A stretch of DNA of 64,000 nt from Microtetraspora glauca (GTDB taxonomy: Bacteria; Actinomycetota; Actinomycetes; Streptomycetales; Streptomycetaceae): the NCBI GenBank assembly GCA_000721275.1, contig JOFO01000013.1, positions 62,001-126,000 of the forward strand, in the 5' to 3' direction. The first letter of the stretch is position 1; every line of letters begins with the position of its first letter. The notes below the pieces were generated by a model, which was not told the DNA's origin, ran no database searches, and saw nothing but the letters and a program-made list of their open reading frames with translations. Below are positions 59,822-64,000 of the stretch, in pieces. The translations under genes were made by a program, and so were the position numbers.

Positions 59822-59896
59822 TCAGGCGGCGCGGCGACAGCTCATGCTCGTGACGCGGACGAAGTCCACGTGACGGCGGCGTACGAGCGTAGGCAT
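59822..59896 (-). CDS. Putative leader peptide, RRHVDFVRV type
   Basis: 24 codons. The peptide contains VRRRHVDFVRVTSMSCRR, the pattern I recognise from small proteins annotated in Streptomyces as putative leader peptides, with a Cys near the end. There is no ribosome site. A TACGCT -10 box (59903-59908) lies so close to the ATG that the transcript should be leaderless. The oxygenase gene follows on the same strand after 121 bp. In related cases ribosome stalling at the Cys codon is thought to report cysteine supply. The remaining gap holds GC-rich hairpins only. Confidence 0.65.
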   Translation of the reverse strand: MPTLVRRRHVDFVRVTSMSCRRAA

Positions 59897-60063
59897 GCGA
59901 CCAGCGTACTGCGGCCCCGGCGGATCGCCTGTGGCCCGCGTCACACCGGTCGGCGGGGGCGGGGGTCTGGCCGCCGGGGCGGCGGGTACGCGAAGATCGC
60001 CGCCTCGCATGTCACGCGCATGCCAATCGTCTCGTCGCCGCGTCCCCGCGCAGGAGGATGTCC

Positions 60064-61107
60064 ATGACCGCCCGCCGCACCGCCCGCCGCCTCCTGGCCG
60101 CCGCCGTCGTCACCCTGGCCGCCGCCTCCCTCACCCCCGCCGCCACGGCCGGCGCCGCCGCACCCGCGCCCGCCCCGCAGGGCCGGGTTTTCATGGTCAA
60201 CCCCGTGCAGGCCACCGGCGACCAGACCCTCGCCGACCACAAGGACGCCGCGAGCGACGTGCCCGCCTCCGCGTACGCCCTCGCCACCCTCCGCAACCTC
60301 GACGCGAGCGGCGGCCTCTCCGGGAAGTGGGTGACGGTCCGCTCCGAGACCGGCAACCCCGCGAAGGTCTCCCAGGCCGCCTCGTACGACCGCTCCGACG
60401 ACGAGTTCGAGCAGGTCATGGCGTACTTCTGGGTCAACGAGGGCCAGGAGTACCTGCAGAGCCTCGGCTTCGGCACCGAACTGCCCGGCGCCAACGACCG
60501 CGTCCAGCCCGTCCGCCTCAACCAGTGGGGCGCCGACAACTCCTACTTCACCGACAAGAAAGCCGAGATCCGCTTCGGCAAGGGCGGCGTGGACGACGCC
60601 GAGGACGCCGAGGTGATCCTCCACGAGTACGGCCACGCCGTGCACCACGCCCAGGTCCCCGGCTTCGGCACCTCCGTCGAGGCCGGCTCCATCGGCGAGG
60701 CGTTCGGCGACTACCTCGCCGTCGCCGTCGGCCGGCACGCCGTCGCCAAGTACGGCTGGCCCATGAAGGCCGAGGAGGCGTGCGTCGCCGACTGGGACGC
60801 CACCGGCTACAGCGCCGCCCCGCACTGCCTGCGCCGCCTCGACGGCACCAAGACCTACGCCGACCGCGAGGGCGAGGTCCACGCCGACGGCGAGATCTGG
60901 TCCCGCGCCCTCTTCGACATCCGCCAGGCCCTCGGCGCCCGCACCGCCGACCGGATCGTCGTCAACGCCCAGTTCGGCTTCGCGCCCGACACCAGCTTCG
61001 AGGCCGCCGCCCGCACCACGATCGCCACCGCACAGCGCATGTACGGCACGCAGGCCGCCACGGCGGTGCGCGACGCTTTCCGGGCCCGGGAGATCCCCGG
61101 CATCTGA
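60064..61107 (+). CDS. Secreted M36-like zinc metallopeptidase
   Basis: 347 residues. A twin-Arg-rich signal peptide region (ARRTARRLL) is followed by an Ala-rich core and likely cleavage near residue 30-33. The zinc motif HEYGH is at 187-191, with the third ligand in GEAFGDY (E212), as in fungalysin-type (M36/M4-like) peptidases. The protein is shorter than classical fungalysins and lacks a long propeptide. AGGAGG precedes the ATG at 60064; an ATG at 60058 overlaps that site. It should degrade extracellular protein. Confidence 0.85.
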   Translation: MTARRTARRLLAAAVVTLAAASLTPAATAGAAAPAPAPQGRVFMVNPVQATGDQTLADHKDAASDVPASAYALATLRNLDASGGLSGKWVTVRSETGNPAKVSQAASYDRSDDEFEQVMAYFWVNEGQEYLQSLGFGTELPGANDRVQPVRLNQWGADNSYFTDKKAEIRFGKGGVDDAEDAEVILHEYGHAVHHAQVPGFGTSVEAGSIGEAFGDYLAVAVGRHAVAKYGWPMKAEEACVADWDATGYSAAPHCLRRLDGTKTYADREGEVHADGEIWSRALFDIRQALGARTADRIVVNAQFGFAPDTSFEAAARTTIATAQRMYGTQAATAVRDAFRAREIPGI

Positions 61108-61137
61108 CCTGTCGCCGACGGGGAGGCGTACGGCACA

Positions 61138-62136
61138 GTGGACGGCGTGCTGATCACCGTCGCGGACGTCGAAGCCGCAGCCGAACGCCTCACCGGACAC
61201 GTCGTACGGACCCCGACCCTGCCGAGCCCCGGTCTCACCGACCTGCTCGGCGCCGACGTCACCGTCAAGCTCGAACTCCTGCAGCGCACCGGATCGTTCA
61301 AGGCCCGCGGCGCCGCCGCCAAGCTGCTGGCGCTGGCCCCGGCCGAACGCGCCGCGGGCGTCGTCGCCGTCAGCGGCGGCAACCACGGCATCGCGGTCGC
61401 CGTGATGGCCGGCGCGCTCGGCGTCCGCGCCACCGTCGTCATGCCCCGGTCCGCGCCCGCCCGCGCGGTGGACCGCGCCCGGGCCGCCGGCGCGGAGGTG
61501 CGCCTCGCCGACTCCATGAAGGAGGCGTTCGCCCTCATGGACGAGCTGTGCGACCAGGGCCTCACCCTCGTCCACCCCTTCGACGACCCGCTGGTCGTCG
61601 CCGCCCAGGGCACCGTCGGCCTGGAGTTCGCCGACGACGCCGGGGACCTCACCGACGTCCTCGTCAGCATCGGCGGCGGCGGGCTCGTCGCCGGCGTCGC
61701 CACCGCGCTGCGCGCCCGCCGCCCCGGCGTGCGGATCTGGGGCGTGGAGACCGACGGCGCGCACGCCATGACGGCGGCGCTGGCCGCCGGGGGCCCGGTG
61801 CCGGTGGAGCTGACCTCCGTGGTCAGCACGCTGAGCGCCCCCGCGGTCTCCGCGCTCACCCACGCGCACGTGGCCGCGCTGGTCGAGGACGTGATCACGG
61901 TGCCGGACGCGGAGGCCGTCCAGGGCACCCTGGACCTCGCCGAGCACGCCAAGGTGTGGGCCGAGCCCGCCGCCGGCTGCCTCCTCCCGGCCGCCCGCCG
62001 GGTCCTGGACCGCGTCGGCCCGGACGCCCGCCTGGGCCTCGTCGTCTGCGGCGGCAACGCGACGACGGCCGACGTCGCCGCCTGGGCCGACCGCTTCGGC
62101 CTGCGCGGCCAGGCGGCCGGGCGGGTGGACCGCTAG
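61138..62136 (+). CDS. PLP-dependent threonine/serine dehydratase-like enzyme
   Basis: 332 residues of PLP fold type II. The Schiff-base Lys is K55 in TGSFKARG, the substrate loop is SGGNHGIA (79-86), and the phosphate-binding Gly loop SIGGGGLVAG is near ~180. There is no C-terminal ACT regulatory domain, so it is a catabolic or racemase-like type rather than biosynthetic IlvA. Starts at GTG 61138 or a GTG three codons later. It ends with a 4-bp convergent overlap with the TetR gene. Confidence 0.87.
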   Translation: MDGVLITVADVEAAAERLTGHVVRTPTLPSPGLTDLLGADVTVKLELLQRTGSFKARGAAAKLLALAPAERAAGVVAVSGGNHGIAVAVMAGALGVRATVVMPRSAPARAVDRARAAGAEVRLADSMKEAFALMDELCDQGLTLVHPFDDPLVVAAQGTVGLEFADDAGDLTDVLVSIGGGGLVAGVATALRARRPGVRIWGVETDGAHAMTAALAAGGPVPVELTSVVSTLSAPAVSALTHAHVAALVEDVITVPDAEAVQGTLDLAEHAKVWAEPAAGCLLPAARRVLDRVGPDARLGLVVCGGNATTADVAAWADRFGLRGQAAGRVDR

Positions 62137-62750
62137 CCGCCCAGCACCTCGTCGATCAGCCGCGCCCACTGGGCGACCACCCGGTCGCGGCGGGCGGTGT
62201 CGTCGGTGAGGAGGGTCGCGAGGCCGAGGCCCCGGGCCATGTCGAGGAGGCCCTGCACGGTCTCCCGGACCCCGGGCCGCGACTCGTCGGCACCGAGCAG
62301 CTCGACGGCGATCCGGTGCGACTCGCGGCCCACCCGGGCCTCCAGCTCCGCGACCCGGTCGCGGAGCTGGTCCTCGTGCGCGGCGGCCACCCACAGCTGG
62401 AGCGCGGCGCGGAAGAGGGGGCCGGTGTAGAGGCCGACGAGCGCGGCGACGGTCTGCGCCCGGTCGTCGGTGGGCAGCGCCCGCAGCGCCTGCGAGCGCT
62501 CCTCCGCGACGTACTCGACCGCCGCCGTGAACAGATCCTCGCGGGTCGGGAAGTGGTGCTGCGCGGCGCCCCGCGACACCCCGGCCCGTTCGGCGACGAC
62601 GGCCACCGTGGAGCCCGCCCAGCCGTAGTCGGCGAGGCACGCCACGGCGGCCTCCAGGAGCCGCTGCCGGGTGGCGCGGCTCCGGTCCTGCTTGGGGCTC
62701 CGGTCGGACGCCGCGGGTCCGCCGGGCCGGGGCGCGGTCACAGCCGCCAT
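62133..62750 (-). CDS. TetR-family transcriptional regulator
   Basis: 205 residues. The N-terminal helix-turn-helix has RSRATRQRLLEAAVACLADYGWAGSTVAVVAERAGVSRGAAQHHFPTREDLF (from ~23). The C-terminal ligand domain is helical. It is the last gene of a unit whose first visible genes are an AMP ligase and an enoyl-CoA hydratase; its start lies 13 bp inside the hydratase gene, so it should respond to an acyl-CoA from that pathway. No CTGAC-N5-GTCAG site is near it, so a link to the left-hand regulon is not supported. Confidence 0.9.
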   Translation of the reverse strand: MAAVTAPRPGGPAASDRSPKQDRSRATRQRLLEAAVACLADYGWAGSTVAVVAERAGVSRGAAQHHFPTREDLFTAAVEYVAEERSQALRALPTDDRAQTVAALVGLYTGPLFRAALQLWVAAAHEDQLRDRVAELEARVGRESHRIAVELLGADESRPGVRETVQGLLDMARGLGLATLLTDDTARRDRVVAQWARLIDEVLGG

Positions 62751-63466
62751 TCGGGGTCCCGTCGTTCGAGGAAGGCCGTCATGCCCTCGCGCGCCTCGGC
62801 GGAGGCGAAGAGCGTGGCCGACCTCTGCACGAGGTCCTCCGCGTCGCGCTCGAAGGTCTCCAGGACTCTAGCGGTGACCAGCCGCTTCGCCTCGCGCAGC
62901 CCCTGCGGCGAGGCGGCCCGCAGACCGTCCAGGACGGCGTCGAGCTGGTCGTCGCCGGCCGTGACGAGGCCCATCGCGCGCGCCTCCGGGACACCGAACC
63001 GCTCGCCCGTCAGATAGTGCCGGGCCGCCGCCCTCGGCTCCAGCCGCGGCAGCAGGGTCAGCGAGATCACGGCGGGCGCGACCCCGAGGCGGACCTCGGT
63101 GAGCGCGAAGTCCGCGCCCTCCCCCGCGAGCACGATGTCGCAGGCGCCGAGCAGCCCGAGGCCGCCCGCGCGGGCCCGGCCTCCGGCGGTGACGTGCCCG
63201 ACGACCGGCTTCGGCAGCTCCACGACCTGCCGCAGCAGGTCGACGAAGGCGTACGGGCTCGGCGGCGCCTTCAGGTCGGCGCCCGCGCTGAACGTGGTGC
63301 CCGTGTGGGTGAGGACCACCGCCCGCACGGCGGGGTCCTTCCCGGCCGTCGCCAGCGCCTCGCCGAGTGCGGCGACGAGTCCGGCCGACAGGGCGTTGCG
63401 GGTGTCCGGGGAGTCGAGGGCGAGGGTGGCGATCCCCCGCTCCTCGGTGACGGCGACCAGGGTCAT
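62738..63466 (-). CDS. Enoyl-CoA hydratase/isomerase family protein
   Basis: 242 residues with the crotonase fold: LDSPDTRNALSAGLV, oxyanion stretch TTFSAGADLKAPPS and the second Gly-rich part RARAGGLGLLGACD. The usual catalytic Glu positions read LTEVRLGVAPAVISL, where one Glu is kept and the other is replaced, as in many actinobacterial paralogues of uncertain chemistry. It is 9 bp downstream of the ligase gene and overlaps the TetR start. Confidence 0.87.
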   Translation of the reverse strand: MTLVAVTEERGIATLALDSPDTRNALSAGLVAALGEALATAGKDPAVRAVVLTHTGTTFSAGADLKAPPSPYAFVDLLRQVVELPKPVVGHVTAGGRARAGGLGLLGACDIVLAGEGADFALTEVRLGVAPAVISLTLLPRLEPRAAARHYLTGERFGVPEARAMGLVTAGDDQLDAVLDGLRAASPQGLREAKRLVTARVLETFERDAEDLVQRSATLFASAEAREGMTAFLERRDPEWRL

Positions 63467-63475
63467 GGCGGTACC

Positions 63476-64000
63476 TCAGCTCTCTCGCAGCTCGCGGCGC
63501 AGGATCTTTCCGGAGGCGGCCCGGGGCACCGCGTCGACGAACTCGACGGCCCGGACCTTCTTGTACGGGGCGACCCGGGCGGCCACGTGGGCCATGACCT
63601 CCTCGGCGGTGAGCCCGGGCGCGGCCGGCTGGCGCACCACGAACGCCTTGGGCACCTCCGTGCCGTCGGCGTCCGTCACCCCGATGACGGCGGCGTCGGC
63701 GACGCCCTCGTGGGTGAGGAGCAGGGCCTCCAGCTCGGCCGGGGCGACCTGGAAGCCCTTGTACTTGATGAGTTCCTTCACCCGGTCCACGACGTACAGC
63801 CAGCCGTCGGCGTCGACCCGCCCGACGTCGCCGGTGTGCACCCAGCCGTCGGCGTCGATCATCGCGGCGGTGGCGTCCGGCCGCCCCAGGTACCCCTTCA
63901 TGACCTGCGGCCCCCGGATGGCGATCTCGCCCTCCTCCCCCGGCGCCGCGTCCTTCGCCGGGTCGTCGAGCGACAGGATCCGCATCTCGGTGGAGGGCAG
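63476..64000 (-). CDS. AMP-dependent acyl-CoA ligase (4-coumarate-CoA-ligase-like), C-terminal part, cut by window edge
   Basis: Only the last ~174 residues are in the window. Present are GEIAIRGPQVMKGYLG, the adenylate-binding DGWVHTGDVG, the hinge VDRVKELIKYKGFQVAPAELE and the C-terminal catalytic Lys in AASGKILRREL. It activates an aromatic or fatty acid to its CoA ester. It is first in order among the visible genes of this operon (ligase, hydratase, TetR). The reading frame is open to base 64000. Confidence 0.9.
   Translation of the reverse strand: MPSTEMRILSLDDPAKDAAPGEEGEIAIRGPQVMKGYLGRPDATAAMIDADGWVHTGDVGRVDADGWLYVVDRVKELIKYKGFQVAPAELEALLLTHEGVADAAVIGVTDADGTEVPKAFVVRQPAAPGLTAEEVMAHVAARVAPYKKVRAVEFVDAVPRAASGKILRRELRES

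Noticed and set aside
62133..62750. This TetR as the regulator of the CTGAC-N5-GTCAG sites
   Set aside because: No copy of the palindrome lies near it or the genes of its operon inside the window. Not excluded, but unsupported.

Overview
The window is a very GC-rich stretch of actinobacterial chromosome, almost certainly from a Streptomyces. Signs of this are near-universal G/C at third codon positions, GTG starts, Shine-Dalgarno cores of the GGAGG type, a DmdR1-type iron repressor, an NsdA-like developmental regulator, an XRE/DUF397 pair, a DUF6058 protein, an SCO4402-family protein and a mycothiol-type anti-sigma protein. No tRNA, rRNA, insertion sequence or CRISPR array was seen. About 65 protein genes are supported. 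The right half resembles, from memory, the S. coelicolor block around dmdR1 (SCO4394); this is recall, not a search.

Left part (1-4.9 kb): a Ser/Gly/Thr-rich protein with a ricin-type lectin domain touches the left edge. It is followed by a co-directional cassette of a small secreted protein, an ABC ATPase and an FtsX-like permease (4483 to 1119, minus strand).

Catabolic region (4.85-24.65 kb): this holds a dispersed acyl-CoA pathway. Its parts are an OB-fold/zinc-ribbon protein with a DoxX protein, a flavin monooxygenase, an ADP-forming acyl-CoA synthetase with an enoyl-CoA hydratase, a flavin reductase, a zinc alcohol dehydrogenase with an SDR, a cyclase-family hydrolase, an amidohydrolase with two unequal acyl-CoA dehydrogenases, and an AMP-forming ligase. 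Seven copies of a 15-bp palindrome (consensus CTGAC-N5-GTCAG) lie directly upstream of these units. None was seen upstream of the interspersed MFS, GlxA, lipoprotein or regulatory genes. This looks like one regulon whose TetR-type regulator is not in the adjacent sequence.

Middle (24.6-42.2 kb): a STAS antagonist, an ECF sigma factor with a zinc anti-sigma/maleylpyruvate-isomerase fusion, purU, a SCO4402-family gene, a branched-chain-amino-acid-type binding lipoprotein, a Pro/Gln-rich membrane protein with repeated TQxI motifs, an NsdA-like regulator, a lone Prim-Pol-like protein, an ABC exporter, an orphan RbsC-like permease, a glutaredoxin-like membrane protein, DUF6058, a winged-helix protein, and an XRE/DUF397 unit with a divergent small Prim-Pol-like neighbour.

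Right part (42.3-64 kb): three tandem secreted paralogues (I36-like domain plus FG-GAP repeats), an alpha/beta hydrolase with a LexA-like box, a DUF3592 protein, dmdR1 with a divergent SIS protein, a PAS-PAS-GAF protein without an output domain, a two-component system divergent from an ABC exporter, a structured RNA region starting with a 15-nt perfect complement of the 16S 3' end, pdxH, citrate synthase 2, a 2OG-Fe(II) oxygenase behind a leaderless leader peptide, an M36-type metallopeptidase, a threonine-dehydratase-like enzyme, and a TetR-enoyl-CoA hydratase-AMP ligase operon cut by the right edge.

The items most worth following are the CTGAC-N5-GTCAG regulon, the RNA element at 56458-56652, the leader peptide at 59822-59896, the LexA-like box at 47834-47849 and the triplicated I36/FG-GAP locus.
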